Source of the DNA: Fluviicola sp.
GTDB lineage: Bacteria; Bacteroidota; Bacteroidia; Flavobacteriales_D; Crocinitomicaceae
Reading direction: 5' to 3'
Assembly: GCF_029266855.1 (NCBI RefSeq)
Contig: NZ_JAQSWB010000008.1
Location: 203,668 to 267,667 of the forward strand
DNA length: 64,000 nt
The first letter of the stretch is position 1. The number at the start of each line of letters is the position of its first letter. The translations under genes and the position numbers were made by a program. The notes under the pieces were generated by a model. That model did no database searches, was not told where the DNA came from, and saw nothing but the letters and a program-made list of their open reading frames with translations. Positions 53,601-60,414 of the stretch are shown in pieces.

Positions 53601-53932
53601 GATTGGATAGCCGCATAACTTACATTCGTTCCAGTACCGACAGCTTCGCCATTATGGATTACATGAACTACAACCGGGATTTGGTAAACACCGCCGATAA
53701 TTTTGCCGGCAGCCATATTTTGCGAAATTTCAGACTGAATCCATTGTTCAAAATCCTGAGCCGATTCTAATTCGGGATGATTGGCATGCAGGATCGCATC
53801 GTTTTCATCTGTGTAGCACCGAACGACTCCGTTTGTTTGACCGAATACCCCATTAAAGAGCACCGAAAAAAACAAACATGCGAATAGTGCACGTAGTTTT
53901 ACTCCGTTAGTTTTCATAAAGCAGTTTTTCAT
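47612..53932 (-). CDS. Giant T9SS-secreted M43 metalloprotease with PKD and Ig-like repeat domains
   Basis: This is a 2106-residue secreted protein. The order is signal peptide (ends GVFGQ; the second ATG at 53917 also works), pro-region, and M43 zinc protease domain with HEIGHWLGLRH (about residue 270) and Met-turn NYMDYT. CARDB/Ig-like and two MAM-like jelly-roll domains (each ending near NIYIDNVKF and NLYVDNINV) follow, with PKD domains (SYAWTFTGGTPA, SYSWSFPGGTPA) between. At least eight 74-residue Ig-like repeats (SGGSVTLTSSAGTSYLWSNG type) and more divergent copies come next, then a T9SS type A sorting domain (LTVYPNPSVDKIEI ... KYHQVVISK). It is probably both protease and surface adhesin. 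The frame is intact, unlike the adhesin at 17-22 kb. Confidence 0.92.
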   Translation of the reverse strand: MKNCFMKTNGVKLRALFACLFFSVLFNGVFGQTNGVVRCYTDENDAILHANHPELESAQDFEQWIQSEISQNMAAGKIIGGVYQIPVVVHVIHNGEAVGTGTNVSYAAIQSQIDVLNEDFRRMFGTNGWNTNPVGADTQIEFCLAKRRPDGSAFPGGEDGVNRLNRTTAGFTAPPFATNYIDATIKPYTYNGGVPTATRGWSPDKYMNIWLCDISGGILGYAQFPQSPIGGMGCGAQAAATDGVVFLYNSIGKSSVTGFTGQYNEGRTATHEIGHWLGLRHIWGDGGCTVDDYCNDTPEAAAANYGCPSGTNSCTAAPDAGVDMIENYMDYTDDLCMSVFTNDQKQRMRAVLEASPMRVLLINSDACTPPNPSDASITDVFAPIGDNCAGAITPSVQLRNRGSNNLTSATISYKIDNGTPVTFSWTGNLSPNSAATVSLPAFTATLGTHSFRAYSTLPNGIADPYTVYDTSGIDFVVSNGIMPNYTQDFEGQSFPPDVKWRIDNVNGDCYKWSPASGISSAGIFTNNIAQVPCYNNGSTSNEDFYTPVFLLPCNATAATLTFDVAYRRRLAGSNDQLIVQISTDCGSTWTNVYNKTGNGAQPLYQSATLSGGEYFPTVATDWRTETISLMPYVTAASDNIRFRFRGVSANGNNIYIDNVKFEGTTPGEIQLTSGSTDVLDGGYYTYANTLSGGSATATFTVTNTGTTNLTLTNPITVTGTGFALGTGFGTTTVTPGSTTTFTVVFSPNAAGNFTGNVQFATNDCDEGTYNFVLNGVGIVTPPIADFAASSTTICQGASVSFTNLSTYATSYAWTFTGGTPATSTAANPSVTYNTAGTYAVTLVATNANGSDTETKNAYITVVASAATALPLTEGFTSATFVPTAWSLVNNNASPTSWARTTAAGLAPTAGNAMWFNNFAYNDADDDVVRLKPLIFTGLSSAQMTFDVAYAPYDAANFDGLEILVSTNCGGSFTSVYSKSNTTLATAAALTTAFTPTAAQWRTETVDLTPYIGQANVIIAFKNLSGYGNNLYVDNINVTGVISTTPPTPSFTTTVTSVCAGQSITYTNTSTGSPTSYSWSFPGGTPATSTAANPTVTYSTAGTYNVALTATNGGGSNTATMTNYVTVNAIPAAPAITAGGSTTICSGGSVTLTSSAGTSYLWSNGATTQSITATTAGGYTVQVTSAAGCQSAASTATTVTVNPTPAAPTISAGGTTTFCSGGSVTLTSTAGTNYLWSTGATTQSITVSTAGTYTCKVVSAAGCQSPNSNAITVTVNPTPAAPAITAGGATTFCSGSSVTLTSSAGNTYLWSNGATTQSITVTTAGAYTVQVTNASGCQSAASAATTVTVNPTPAAPTLTAGGTTTFCSGSSVTLTSSAGSSYLWSNGATTQSITATTAGSYTVQVTNASGCQSAASAATTVTVNPTPAAPTITAGGTTTFCSGGSVTLTSSVGSSYLWSNGATTQSITATTAGSYTVQVTNASGCQSAASAATTVTVNPTPAAPTLTAGGTTTFCSGGSVALTSSAGSSYLWSNGATTQSITATTAGSYTVQVTNASGCQSAASAATLVTVNPTPSAPTITAGGPTTFCSGGSVTLTSTAGTSYLWSNGATTQSITPTTAGTYTVQVTNASGCQSTASATTIVTVNPTPSAPAITAGGPTTFCSGGSVTLTSTAGTSYLWSNGATTQSIIPTTAGTYTVQVTNASGCQSAISSGTSITVNPTPAISLGTVVNPGACGATTGSVTVNGTGSGSVSWSGAASGSTATSLPATIPNLGAGSYTILLTSGDGCVSNAVSASLTDPGAPTPPVITSASTILCPGGSITLTSSYSSGNTWSTASTASSISVTAAGTYTVQVTNAGCTSTSAPITITDAAPFSVNAGSDQDVCSGNSVTLTGISTGSPLLGWDNGVQDGISFVPVNTNTYTLTGTDVNGCQLSDQVTITVNSNPTVAFGDLGQVCNYNPAFVLTGGTPAGGTYSGTGVSGGSFDPAVSGAGNFPITYSYSDVNGCSGTAQATIVVDECLSVVENEQWNLTVYPNPSVDKIEILSDIPYRNLKLIDAQGKWILDLKIDQFETIRTIDLSSYANGHYTLQVLGEFGTKYHQVVISK
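48780..50560 (-). repeat. 222-nt coding tandem array (eight Ig-like units)
   Basis: The anchors on the conserved SNGATTQ coding segment are at 48894, 49116, 49338, 49560, 49782, 50004, 50226 and 50448, all exactly 222 nt (74 residues) apart. The array shares a 34-nt stretch identical with the 216-nt array of the adhesin at 18-20 kb. Confidence 0.95.
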
Positions 53933-54078
53933 TTTTGAACGAGACTTTCAATCCACTGGAAATAAATAGATTATAGCACTCAATTCTAGTTTTAGCAAAC
54001 CAATATTACTAAAAAAAATGACATCACACGCTTTTTAAAGTTTGGATTTTAACATTGACTTATCAATGATGTTGGAAT

Positions 54079-54429
54079 TTACTCAAACATGTCCCCTAAC
54101 ATCCTTTCTCCCGCTTGTCCAACAAAAGGAACATATTTTTTTTCGCCCTGAATAGCTGCAATTAAAAGTATGAGCCAACAAACAAAAAGTGCAAAGGAAA
54201 GGATATTGATTACAATCAACCCGAAAAACGGGATAAAGAAAAAAATGGTGTCAATGATACTAATTCCTGCGCCCATAAGCATAAGTATCAACATTTGCCT
54301 AAGATGAAATGCTGTAAACTTACGTTCTTCACCTTCGGAAGATGAAACCCGGACCATGGAAATAATCCAACCAATCAGGGTGCAATAAGCAAGTATTGCA
54401 TTCGTCTTATTAAGCGATTTTAAATTCAT
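54079..54429 (-). CDS. Small DUF4870-like membrane protein
   Basis: This 116-residue integral membrane protein has three hydrophobic segments (about residues 10-27, 48-75 and 78-98). An amphipathic loop between the first two (SSSEGEERKFTAFHLRQMLI) gives the 'soluble loop with FHxRQ' pattern that resembles DUF4870-type proteins. The C-terminus is short and charged. No function is known. It lies alone upstream of the ftsY cluster, with its stop before a 146-nt AT-rich gap to the giant protease gene, where I see nothing else. Confidence 0.72.
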   Translation of the reverse strand: MNLKSLNKTNAILAYCTLIGWIISMVRVSSSEGEERKFTAFHLRQMLILMLMGAGISIIDTIFFFIPFFGLIVINILSFALFVCWLILLIAAIQGEKKYVPFVGQAGERMLGDMFE

Positions 54430-54517
54430 GTCGATATACTACACGAAATTTACGACCGAATTATAAACTTAGTTCATTGCAATTAGTAAACAGTAAATTT
54501 AAATGATTACTATTCGC

Positions 54518-55474
54518 TTATTCGCCAAAAATAGATGCAACAAATTCCTCCTTATGAAAAACCTGGAGGTCTTCTATCCCTTCACCAACACCGATAAACC
54601 TAACCGGAATACTCATTTGGTCTGAGATTCCAATCACCACGCCACCTTTGGCTGTTCCATCCAATTTTGTAATGATCAATCCGGTTAAGGACGTTGCCAG
54701 TGCGAACTGTTTCGCCTGTTCAAAAGCATTTTGCCCGGTTGAACCATCCAAAACGAGTAAAATTTCATGTGGTGCGTCCGGAACAACCTTTTCCATAACA
54801 CGTTTGATCTTTGAAAGTTCATTCATCAGATTCACCTTGTTGTGCAATCTTCCGGCCGTATCGATAATTACAACGTCAGCTCCCTGGGATTTGGCTGAAC
54901 TTAAGGCATCAAAAGCCACTGATGCGGGATCTGCGCCCATTCCCTGCTGAACAATCGGAACACCCACTCTTTCCGACCAGATAATTAACTGATCTACGGC
55001 AGCAGCACGAAAAGTATCAGCAGCTCCAAGAACAACTTTCTTCCCTGCTTTTTTGAATTGATTCGCCAATTTCCCGATGGAAGTAGTCTTTCCTACCCCA
55101 TTTACACCGACAACCATGATCACATGCGGATTTCCGTTGTGGCTGGGGATATTGTATTCACTCGGTCCATCACTATCATTTTCCGATAAAAGGGCTGCAA
55201 TTTCCTCTTTGAGAACCTTGTTGAGCTCGTCCGTTCCAACATATTTATCTTTAGAAACGCGCTCATTGATTCTATCAATGATCTTTAAGGTGGTATTCAC
55301 ACCTACATCCGAGCTGATCAGAATCTCTTCCAGTTCATCCAATACCTCATCATCAACTCTTGATTTACCAACCAGTGAGCGGGTTAACTTCCCGAAAAAA
55401 CTATCTTTTGTTTTTTCAAGTCCCTTATCAAGGGTTTCTTTGTTTTCTTTCGAAAACCAACCAAATAATGCCAT
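54518..55474 (-). CDS. ftsY: Signal recognition particle receptor FtsY
   Basis: FtsY is the membrane-associated GTPase that docks SRP-ribosome complexes at the Sec translocon. The N domain (about residues 20-110) precedes the G domain: G1 GVNGVGKTTSIGKLA, the DTFRAAAVDQL insertion, G3 VVIIDTAGRLHNK, and G4/G5 TKLDGTAKGGV. The 318 residues are typical for species lacking the long acidic A domain. The start is at the ATG at 55474. A terminator hairpin ends 18 nt upstream, so the gene needs its own promoter or read-through. Confidence 0.97.
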   Translation of the reverse strand: MALFGWFSKENKETLDKGLEKTKDSFFGKLTRSLVGKSRVDDEVLDELEEILISSDVGVNTTLKIIDRINERVSKDKYVGTDELNKVLKEEIAALLSENDSDGPSEYNIPSHNGNPHVIMVVGVNGVGKTTSIGKLANQFKKAGKKVVLGAADTFRAAAVDQLIIWSERVGVPIVQQGMGADPASVAFDALSSAKSQGADVVIIDTAGRLHNKVNLMNELSKIKRVMEKVVPDAPHEILLVLDGSTGQNAFEQAKQFALATSLTGLIITKLDGTAKGGVVIGISDQMSIPVRFIGVGEGIEDLQVFHKEEFVASIFGE

Positions 55475-55478
55475 AGTT

Positions 55479-55486
55479 CAAAAATA
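55479..55486 (-). promoter_or_regulatory. TAnnTTTG element directly before ftsY
   Basis: TATTTTTG on the minus strand lies 4 nt before the ftsY ATG, immediately after the T run of the upstream terminator. The -33 region falls within the terminator stem and shows no TTTG. If used, the transcript would be leaderless. Confidence 0.3.
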
Positions 55487-55521
55487 CAAAAAAAACCCCT
55501 CCGCCATAGCGAAGAGGTTTT
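55485..55521 (-). terminator. Terminator between DUF4295 and ftsY
   Basis: In minus-strand RNA AAAACCUCUUCGC pairs with GCGGAGGGGUUUU (13 bp, two G-U pairs; 55509-55521 with 55492-55504), loop UAUG, followed by TTTTG. It closes the rpmB-rpmG-DUF4295 unit just before ftsY. Confidence 0.88.
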
Positions 55522-55557
55522 AAAACAATATCGAGTTTACAACTTAAAGAATCCGGT

Positions 55558-55710
55558 TTATTTATTAAACCACTCTTTTACTTTATCGTTGTGTACAATC
55601 TCTTCTTTGAATGTGAAAGAACCAGATTTTTCAGACTTAACCATCTTGATTACTTTCGTATGCTCTTTTCCTCCACCTTTTTGTAGGGATGCTACTACTT
55701 TCTTAGCCAT
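55558..55710 (-). CDS. DUF4295 small protein
   Basis: This is a 50-residue basic protein (MAKKVVASLQKGGGKEHTKV at the start, ending VHNDKVKEWFNK). It fits the DUF4295 family of Bacteroidota, which is nearly always found next to rpmG and ftsY. Its position inside the ribosomal-protein cluster and its Lys-rich N-terminus suggest a ribosome-associated role, but that is inference. It is separated from rpmG by 33 nt and followed by a terminator. Confidence 0.85.
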   Translation of the reverse strand: MAKKVVASLQKGGGKEHTKVIKMVKSEKSGSFTFKEEIVHNDKVKEWFNK

Positions 55711-55743
55711 GACTTAATTTTTATAAAGAAGCTTTTGCTTCGA

Positions 55744-55932
55744 TTACTTAATTTCTTTATGAAGGGTATAACGCTTCAAGATTGGATTAAATTTCTTGAT
55801 TTCCAAACGATCAGGCGTGTTCTTACGATTCTTCATCGATATGTAACGGGAAGTTCCCGCCATTCCAGACTCTTTGTGTTCAGTACACTCTAAAATAACC
55901 TGGATTCTATTTCCTTTTGCTTTCTTAGCCAT
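55744..55932 (-). CDS. rpmG: 50S ribosomal protein L33 (bL33)
   Basis: This is a small large-subunit protein near the E site. The 62-residue sequence shows the family pattern [15 protein letters not shown], the central [22 protein letters not shown] and the C-terminal [10 protein letters not shown]. Only one cysteine is present, so it is the zinc-free form. It lies between rpmB (49 nt upstream) and the DUF4295 gene, a conserved Bacteroidota order. Confidence 0.95.
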   Translation of the reverse strand: MAKKAKGNRIQVILECTEHKESGMAGTSRYISMKNRKNTPDRLEIKKFNPILKRYTLHKEIK

Positions 55933-55981
55933 TTTTTTAATTCTTTATGATTGGAACCACTTTCGTGACCGAATCAGGATT

Positions 55982-56218
55982 TTACTTTAAAAAACCTTTT
56001 TCACGTGCTTCTTTCATACACGCAGAAATACCTTTCTTATTAATAGTTCTCAAAGCAGACGCAGAAATCTTCAATGTAACATACATATCGTCTTCTGGTA
56101 CGTAGAACTTCTTAGTTAACAAGTTCGGGTAAAACTTGCGTTTTGTTTTGCGGTTTGAGTGAGAAACGTTGTTCCCGACCATTACCGACTTTCCTGTGAT
56201 TTGACAAACTCGTGACAT
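55982..56218 (-). CDS. rpmB: 50S ribosomal protein L28 (bL28)
   Basis: This is a large-subunit ribosomal protein. The 78-residue sequence has the typical N-terminus [21 protein letters not shown] followed by [12 protein letters not shown], and the C-terminal [16 protein letters not shown]. It is the first gene of the rpmB-rpmG-DUF4295 unit. The ATG at 56218 is clear. Confidence 0.96.
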   Translation of the reverse strand: MSRVCQITGKSVMVGNNVSHSNRKTKRKFYPNLLTKKFYVPEDDMYVTLKISASALRTINKKGISACMKEAREKGFLK

Positions 56219-56286
56219 TGTATTTTATATTTTCCTTATTCTAAAAGCGGGTGCAAAGAAAAGTAAATTCCCACAATTAAGCAACA

Positions 56287-57543
56287 TTAATCTTGCTTTT
56301 TTTCAATATTTATTCCTAAAATTTCGCAGCGCAACAAATTTAAAGCTGTCAGCACGGTCATTTGTACCGTTCTTTGCCTATCCGTACCGAACAGAAATTT
56401 TCTCGAAATCTTCCTGTCCGGACCGTCAATTGCGATCCAAACTGTCCCTACGGGTTTGTCATCAGTTCCTCCCAGCGGACCAGCAATTCCCGAAACGGAG
56501 ATTGACCAGTCGACACCCAGTTCTCTTTTTCCTCCGGCAGCCATTTCAAGAACAGTTTCTTCCGATACAGCGCCAAAACGCTCCAGGGTTTCAGAACCAA
56601 CATGAGCCAATTTCATTTTTAACTCATTGCTGTAAGTAATAAATCCACCCAATACATAATCGGAGGATCCTGAAACGCTTGTCAGGCTGGCCATAATACT
56701 TCCACCCGTGCAGCTCTCAACCGTACCGATCGTTTCACCATTACTTTTCAGTAATTTCCCGACCACTTCCGGCAATGTTTCTTCTTCCTCCCCATACAGA
56801 TAAACAGGAATCATCTTTTTCAATTCTTCACCGTAAAATGTGACACGTGCCTGGTTTCCAGAAGCGGAACTGATTCTTAGTTTCACCATTCCCGGGGATG
56901 GTAAATAAGCGAGGTCCAACCCTTCCGCCCGTAAACCATTCTCCCAGTCAGTTAATTTTTCAGCTAAAAACGATTCTCCGATACCTTGAGTCAAATAAGT
57001 TCTCTGAACCAGTTTCTTAACCGGAAATCGCTCCGTTAACCTTGGAATAACATGAGTTTCTACCAGGTATTTCATTTCATACGGAACTCCAGGCATAGAG
57101 ACAAATATAGTCCCATCCTTTTCGAACCACATTCCCGGAGCAGTTCCCTGCTCGTTGAATAAGACCTCGGAAACTTCAGGAACCATTGCCTGCATCTTAT
57201 TCACTTCCAGCATCGGACGATTCCTTTTGATAAAGAAAGATTCCACATGACTCAAAACTTCCTGGTCCAATACCAATTGCGTATCAAAATAAGCACACAG
57301 GACCTGTTTGGTGATATCGTCTTTCGTTGGACCCAATCCTCCGGTTATCAGAACAACCTGACTTCTCCGCTGGGCCTCCTGTAAAGCAGATGTAATTGCT
57401 TCCCAGGTATCTGAAATTGTTGCAACGTAGGAAACCTTAATTCCGTTCTCCGCCAACTTAGCACCAATCCACGAAGCATTTGTATTAATTGTCTGTCCAA
57501 TTAAGAGTTCATCCCCGATAGAAATAATTTCAACATTAATCAT
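56287..57543 (-). CDS. cinA: CinA family nicotinamide-nucleotide amidohydrolase
   Basis: The N-terminal MoaB/MoCF-like domain (about residues 1-170: EIISIGDELLIGQTINTNASWIG, then LITGGLGPTKDDITK) is fused to the C-terminal PncC-type domain (about 255-415: ETIGTVESCTGGSIMASLTSVSGSSDYVLGG, SVSGIAGPLGGT), which hydrolyses nicotinamide mononucleotide to nicotinate mononucleotide for NAD recycling. The ATG at 57543 is preferred over the TTG at 57567, because family proteins start just before EIISIGDE. It is divergent from the DUF4197 gene with a 59-nt spacer. Confidence 0.94.
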   Translation of the reverse strand: MINVEIISIGDELLIGQTINTNASWIGAKLAENGIKVSYVATISDTWEAITSALQEAQRRSQVVLITGGLGPTKDDITKQVLCAYFDTQLVLDQEVLSHVESFFIKRNRPMLEVNKMQAMVPEVSEVLFNEQGTAPGMWFEKDGTIFVSMPGVPYEMKYLVETHVIPRLTERFPVKKLVQRTYLTQGIGESFLAEKLTDWENGLRAEGLDLAYLPSPGMVKLRISSASGNQARVTFYGEELKKMIPVYLYGEEEETLPEVVGKLLKSNGETIGTVESCTGGSIMASLTSVSGSSDYVLGGFITYSNELKMKLAHVGSETLERFGAVSEETVLEMAAGGKRELGVDWSISVSGIAGPLGGTDDKPVGTVWIAIDGPDRKISRKFLFGTDRQRTVQMTVLTALNLLRCEILGINIEKKQD

Positions 57544-57552
57544 GGTACTGTT

Positions 57553-57584
57553 TTTGAGCTGAGACAAAATTATTCTTAAGTTTG
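57553..57584 (+). promoter_or_regulatory. Promoter of the DUF4197 gene
   Basis: TTTG (57553-57556), 20 nt, then TAAGTTTG (57577-57584) fits the Bacteroidota consensus. The start would be near 57591, 12 nt before the ATG at 57603, which rules out the TTG start at 57582. Confidence 0.7.
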
Positions 57585-57602
57585 AACATAAAAAATAATC
57601 CC

Positions 57603-58340
57603 ATGAGAAAATTCACAACAATCTTAGTTTTAGGTAGTATTCTAATCGGTTTACCGGCGTGCGAAGCGGTGAAAGAAGCAGCAAGCACATTAAATACCGG
57701 AACGAGCACAACACCATCTTTAACTAATTCGGAAGTAATTTCCGGTTTGAAGGAAGCATTAACTGTCGGAATTCAAAACTCTGTGAATTTAACCTCTGTA
57801 ACTGATGGTTTCCTGAAAAATGAAGCTATCCGCCTTCCCTTCCCCCAGGATGCTTTAAAAGTAAAGCAAAAGGCAATGGATTGGGGATTGGGAGCACAGG
57901 TAGAAAAATTCGAAACAACGCTCAACAGAGCTGCCGAAGAAGCTACCAAGGAAGCACTTCCGATCTTTAAAGATGCAATTCTGAATATGAGTATCTCGGA
58001 CGGTTTCAGCATCTTAAACGGTGGAGACGGAGCAGCAACAAGATTTTTAAAAGACAACACAACTTCTAAGTTAGTAGCTGCATTCTCACCAAAGGTAAAA
58101 GAAGCTATCTCCAAAGTTAAACTAACTGAATACTGGAACCCGATCATTACTAAATACAACAATGCAATGAGTTTAACGGGCGGAGAAAAAATCAACCCTG
58201 ATTTGAATCAATATGTTACAGAAAGAGCCATTTCAGGTTTATTCCAGATGGTTGAAAAAGAAGAAAACAAGATTCGTAAAGATCCTGCCGCACGAGTTAC
58301 CGACTTGTTGACCAAAGTATTCGGAAGCATTGGAAAATAA
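57603..58340 (+). CDS. DUF4197 family lipoprotein
   Basis: This is a predicted envelope lipoprotein. The signal peptide (MRKFTTILVLGSILIG) ends in the lipobox LPAC, with Cys at about residue 20. The mature part is mainly helical and contains the DUF4197 pattern: EVISGLKEALTVGIQNSVN, FLKNEAIRLPFP, and the C-terminal ITKYNNAMSLTGGEKINPDLNQYVTERAISGLF followed by a basic end. No catalytic motif is seen and the function is unknown. A hairpin with 8-bp arms follows the stop. Confidence 0.85.
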   Translation: MRKFTTILVLGSILIGLPACEAVKEAASTLNTGTSTTPSLTNSEVISGLKEALTVGIQNSVNLTSVTDGFLKNEAIRLPFPQDALKVKQKAMDWGLGAQVEKFETTLNRAAEEATKEALPIFKDAILNMSISDGFSILNGGDGAATRFLKDNTTSKLVAAFSPKVKEAISKVKLTEYWNPIITKYNNAMSLTGGEKINPDLNQYVTERAISGLFQMVEKEENKIRKDPAARVTDLLTKVFGSIGK

Positions 58341-58344
58341 TTGA

Positions 58345-58407
58345 CAGGTGACTGAATGCTTGCGCTAAAGCTATAGCATAGGCGCAGCGGAGTCGAAGTC
58401 ACCTTTT
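58345..58407 (+). terminator. Long stem-loop after the DUF4197 gene
   Basis: AGGTGACT (58345-58352) pairs with AGTCACCT (58396-58403), followed by TTTTGC. The 43-nt loop has an inner partial stem and shares CGCTAAAGCTAT and AGCATAGGCGCA with the MITE-like element at 47.4 kb. It may be a terminator or a repeat remnant. Confidence 0.55.
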
Positions 58408-58436
58408 GCATTTTGAATTAATAATTTTGAATTAGC

Positions 58437-59300
58437 ATGAAGTATCCTGCATCAGAACTGGTATTAGATTCGAAGGGAAATGTTTATCATTTGGGGATTT
58501 CTCCGGAAAACTTAGCTCATGACATCTTATTGGTCGGCGATCAGGACCGGGTTTCTGCTATTTCGGCTTTTTTCGATGAGATCACACATCAATCGAAACA
58601 CCGTGAGTTTGTCTGTCACACCGGAACATATAAAGGGAAGCAAATAACCGCTTTATCAACCGGGATCGGAACAGATAATATCGATATTGTTATCAATGAA
58701 CTCGATGCGTTGGTAAATATTGACCTGAAGAACCGCATCAACAAAACCGAAACAACTCCACTGAACCTTATCCGTATCGGAACCTGCGGTATTCTCCAGG
58801 CTGATATTGACGTACACAGTTACATTTTATCGAGTCATGCAATCGGCATAGATAATGTAGCTCATTTTTACCCTATTGCATTTAACCCGGAAGAAAAATC
58901 CATAGCAGGCTCATTGGATTCTTTCGTTGGGTTTCCCGAAGAAATTACGCCTTATTGCTCGAAAGCTTCGGCGATGCTATTAAAGAAACTGGAAGGTGAA
59001 AAGGTACATACCGGAATTACTGTTACAAGCTCCGGATTCTATGCCCCGCAGGGAAGATCACTCCGCCTTGGAACCAGGACAGCAGAAATCAATGAAAAAC
59101 TGGAAGAGTTTTCTTTTGAAAACCACCGGGTGGTGAATTTTGAAATGGAAAGTTCTGCACTCTTTGCGTTAGGAAAAGCAATGGGACACGAATGTATTAC
59201 CATCTGTCTGGGAATAGCAAACAGGCCCCGAATGGAATTCAGCAAAGGATATGAACAAGAAATGAATGCGCTGATCGAATACGTATTAGACCGGATCTGA
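58437..59300 (+). CDS. Nucleoside phosphorylase (uridine phosphorylase-like)
   Basis: The enzyme cleaves a nucleoside with phosphate to base and ribose-1-phosphate in the cytoplasm. The NP-I family core is visible: DILLVGDQDRVSAISAFFD (phosphate loop), TALSTGIGTDNIDIVINELDAL, LIRIGTCGILQADIDVHSYILSSHAIGIDNVAHF, and the substrate-binding Glu-Met-Glu motif in VVNFEMESSALFALG. The 287 residues are slightly longer than E. coli Udp. Specificity for uridine rather than purine nucleosides is likely but not certain. Confidence 0.88.
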   Translation: MKYPASELVLDSKGNVYHLGISPENLAHDILLVGDQDRVSAISAFFDEITHQSKHREFVCHTGTYKGKQITALSTGIGTDNIDIVINELDALVNIDLKNRINKTETTPLNLIRIGTCGILQADIDVHSYILSSHAIGIDNVAHFYPIAFNPEEKSIAGSLDSFVGFPEEITPYCSKASAMLLKKLEGEKVHTGITVTSSGFYAPQGRSLRLGTRTAEINEKLEEFSFENHRVVNFEMESSALFALGKAMGHECITICLGIANRPRMEFSKGYEQEMNALIEYVLDRI

Positions 59301-59302
59301 AA

Positions 59303-59695
59303 TTACTTAATCGGAAATTTCTTTTGGTACTCCTCCGGACTAAGATCCATGCCGGTATCTTCATCCATAAGAGCAACTTTAAAACTGTCTTCGCGCACTT
59401 TTATGTTCATCTTTACGATACTGGAGTTTCCAACATGCAAGATCACCTGAAACCAATAAAATCCGTTTTTTCCATTCAGCCGTTCTTTACTAAGCTTTAA
59501 AGAAATAGACTGATTCTTTGCTTCGGCATTTGCTTTAAAATCTTTTACGATCTGCAGATTCTGAACCAGGTCATAAGCTTTATACTCCGGAGTCTTTTCC
59601 TCTACATCCACTTTCACCTTTTCTTCCTCAGCACCGCAGGATACAACACCGCCAAGCAGCAACAAACCAATTATAATTCCAATCAGAGTTTTCAT
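59303..59695 (-). CDS. Small lipoprotein of unknown function
   Basis: The frame starts with ATG at 59695 (MKTLIGIIIGLLLLGG); the longer frame uses a TTG. The signal ends in the lipobox VVSCG, Cys at about residue 20. The mature protein (about 110 residues) is charged, has no recognisable domain, and shows a possible beta region (KNGFYWFQVILHVGNSSIVKMNIKVRE) with an acidic end. It is convergent with the phosphorylase gene (2 nt between stop codons). Confidence 0.65.
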   Translation of the reverse strand: MKTLIGIIIGLLLLGGVVSCGAEEEKVKVDVEEKTPEYKAYDLVQNLQIVKDFKANAEAKNQSISLKLSKERLNGKNGFYWFQVILHVGNSSIVKMNIKVREDSFKVALMDEDTGMDLSPEEYQKKFPIK

Positions 59696-59790
59696 TTCTT
59701 CATTATTTAAGTCCAATGTAGGAAATAAATCTCATTTGAAGGAACTCCTGAAGTTATTGAAACAAAAAAGACCAATTCGATATTTTCCGT

Positions 59791-59823
59791 AAAAAAAAAG
59801 CCTTCATCAGTTGACGAAGGCTT
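59791..59823 (-). terminator. Rho-independent terminator of the T9SS gene at 60-63 kb
   Basis: On the minus strand AAGCCTTC pairs with GAAGGCTT (59816-59823 with 59798-59805), followed by nine T residues. A second hairpin GTCAGC-TATG-GCTGAC lies at 59837-59852, nearer the stop codon. Confidence 0.85.
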
Positions 59824-59876
59824 CAATCCAGTCATTGTCAGCTATGGCTGACGTATATTGAAAGCAGTGCTTTCTC

Positions 59877-60414
59877 TTATTGTTTTACCAAGGAATAAAC
59901 TTTAGATCCGTTTCTGATGATATAAACACCAGATCTCAATGAAGAGATATCCAACACCAAAGTACCATCTCCCTGTTTATAAGAGGATACATTCAGACGA
60001 ATATCCTGTCCCATCGCATTCAATAATTTAAACGTACTCAACGAAACAAGGTCTCCTTTCAGTGTAACAAGATCGGTAGCCGGATTAGGGAAAATAACCA
60101 AATCACTTACACCAGCAATATCAATATAAACCGATTCCATATCATGAACCCGCAACTGACCGTTATAATCAACCTGTTTCAAGCGGTAATAAGAAACCCC
60201 GTTCAGAGGCATGTTATCCAATGCATCATAGTAAAGCGGTGTTTGGGAATTACCCGCACCACTTACCTGAGCAATTTCCACCCAGCCGTCAGCTCCACTT
60301 AGAGATCGCTCAACCACGAAATAATCGTTATTTTGCTCGGAACTTGTTTCCCAATTCAATCTCACGGAATTATTGTTGACAGCAGTTGCTTCAAAGCTAA
60401 CCAGACCAATTGGC
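59877..60414 (-). pseudogene. C-terminal T9SS type A sorting cassette, out of frame with its gene
   Basis: This segment encodes LPIGLVSFEATAVNNNSVRL, a linker domain that is frequent before sorting domains, and a type A sorting domain (LVIFPNPATDLVTLKG ... NGSKVYSLVKQ). It is in the +1 frame relative to the preceding protein, with a one-base loss near 60414-60418 as the simplest cause; restoring one base gives a single 958-codon gene. The next partial gene carries almost the same cassette. Confidence 0.8.

Noticed and set aside
55077..55523. 148-codon plus-strand frame over ftsY
   Set aside because: Antisense to conserved FtsY motifs; Ser/Thr-rich composition is typical of reverse-frame translation.
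57582..57602. TTG start giving a longer DUF4197 protein
   Set aside because: The TTG lies inside the -7 element TAAGTTTG, so it would not be transcribed; the ATG at 57603 also gives a proper lipoprotein signal.
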